In this document: positions 30,545-31,073 of the stretch, in pieces
Numbering within the stretch: position 1 is the stretch's first letter
How the letters are laid out: each line of letters opens with the position of its first letter
Assembly (NCBI GenBank): GCA_041576015.1
Contig: JBFGLT010000017.1
Location: 1 to 31,073, forward strand
DNA from: JABDIY01 sp041576015
GTDB taxonomy: Bacteria; Actinomycetota; Acidimicrobiia; Acidimicrobiales; SZUA-35
Length of the DNA: 31,073 bases
Direction of reading: 5' to 3'
Translations under genes and position numbers: made by a program
The notes under the pieces: model-generated
Databases searched by the model: none
What the model saw: the letters and a program-made list of their open reading frames with translations, nothing else
Told to the model about the DNA's origin: nothing

Positions 30545-31073
30545 TCAGTCCCAGCCTTCCTCGCCGACCAGGGGCACGAACCGCACGGCACCGAGCCGCT
30601 CCTCGACGAATCGGTCGCCTTTGCGGGTGACCCTGAGGAGTCGCTGGCTCCGCCGCTTCTTCCCGATCGGAATCACCAGACGTCCACCATCGACGAGCTG
30701 TTCGCACAACGCCTCCGGCGGCGACGGTCCGCCGGCGGTCACGATGATGGCGTCGTAGGGGGCCGCCTCGGGCCACCCGAGGGTCCCGTCGCCCTCGACG
30801 ACGTTCACGTTGGCGTACCCCTCAGCAGCGAGCACCGCCTTGGCCCGCACGGCCAGGTCGTGATACCGCTCGATCGACCAGACCTCGGCCGCCAGGCACG
30901 CCAGCACGGCTGCTCCGTACCCCGAACCGGTCCCGACCTCCAGCACCCGGTCGTCGGGCTGGATCCGGGCCTGCTCGGCCATCAAGGCGACGATGAACGG
31001 CTGGCTGATCGTCTGGCCGTCGGCGATCGGCAGCGGGGCGTCGTTGTAGGCGAGGTGGGCCAGATCCTCGGGC
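30545..31073 (-). CDS. pcm: Protein-L-isoaspartate O-methyltransferase, N-terminus outside window
   Basis: About 175 residues are visible. Pcm methylates L-isoaspartyl residues in aged proteins using S-adenosylmethionine, starting their repair. The visible part begins with a PCMT-type segment (LPIADGQTISQPFIVALM), then the SAM-binding motif I VLEVGTGSGYGAAVLA, VWSIERYHDLA, VVEGDGTLGWPEAAPYDAIIVTAGG and LVDGGRLVIPIGKK. The C-terminus (VRFVPLVGEEGWD) is the typical family end. The true start lies past the window edge; the internal ATG near 30985 is not the start because homology continues upstream of it. Confidence 0.94.
   Translation of the reverse strand, partial: PEDLAHLAYNDAPLPIADGQTISQPFIVALMAEQARIQPDDRVLEVGTGSGYGAAVLACLAAEVWSIERYHDLAVRAKAVLAAEGYANVNVVEGDGTLGWPEAAPYDAIIVTAGGPSPPEALCEQLVDGGRLVIPIGKKRRSQRLLRVTRKGDRFVEERLGAVRFVPLVGEEGWD

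Overview
The window is a high-GC bacterial chromosome segment. It looks like a member of the Actinomycetota, most probably of the Acidimicrobiia type. This rests on GC-rich codon use, GTG starts, several genes whose -10 box sits about 7 nt before the start codon (leaderless), NarL-family kinases of actinobacterial style, a DivIVA-domain coiled-coil protein, a crotonyl-CoA carboxylase/reductase and a dnaX-ybaB/ebfC-recR cluster. The lineage call is an inference from gene style; no rRNA is present. I see no CRISPR array, insertion sequence or prophage.

Layout. 1-52: 3' part of a tRNA-Ala(UGC). 221-774 (-): ribbon-helix-helix antitoxin and MazF/PemK toxin. 834-2729 (-): a cyclic-nucleotide-binding (CNB) protein followed directly by a metallo-beta-lactamase (MBL) fold hydrolase. 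2927-8306 (+): response regulator fused to a class III nucleotide cyclase, then two large membrane histidine-kinase paralogues, each joined to the previous gene by an ATGA overlap. 8532-10544 (-): lipoprotein with a propeller-like body. 11150-15577 (+): prfC, an exported PQQ-like propeller protein, and a class III CoA-transferase. 15604-20681 (-): xseA, xseB, polyprenyl synthase, an intact NarL-type kinase and its response regulator. 20754-22994 (+): PAS-GAF-GGDEF-EAL protein. 23092-24426 (-): ccrA, divergent from a DivIVA-like acidic coiled-coil protein (24538-26100, +). 26248-27429 (+): thiolase. 27430-27802: structured intergenic region with a candidate small RNA. 27803-30532 (+): dnaX, ybaB/ebfC-like, recR. 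30545-window end (-): pcm, cut by the window edge.

The most interesting part is 834-8306. The two tandem kinases are reciprocally broken. The first keeps the phospho-acceptor His (H494) but has lost the ATP-binding N box, G1 box and G2 box. The second keeps all ATP-binding boxes but has Asp (D495) where the His should be. They look like two halves of one heterodimeric kinase, with the second phosphorylating the first in trans. The output would be the response regulator-cyclase directly upstream. Divergently transcribed from it are a cyclic-nucleotide receptor and an MBL-fold hydrolase that could degrade the messenger. Sensor, synthesis, reception and possible destruction of a second messenger would then lie side by side around one intergenic region that holds two perfect palindromes. 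The kinase at 16226-18025, with all motifs intact, is an internal control showing what the pair has lost.

The remaining genes are mostly housekeeping: DNA repair (xseAB, recR), replication (dnaX), translation (prfC), protein repair (pcm), isoprenoid synthesis, and acyl-CoA metabolism (ccrA, thiolase, CoA-transferase).
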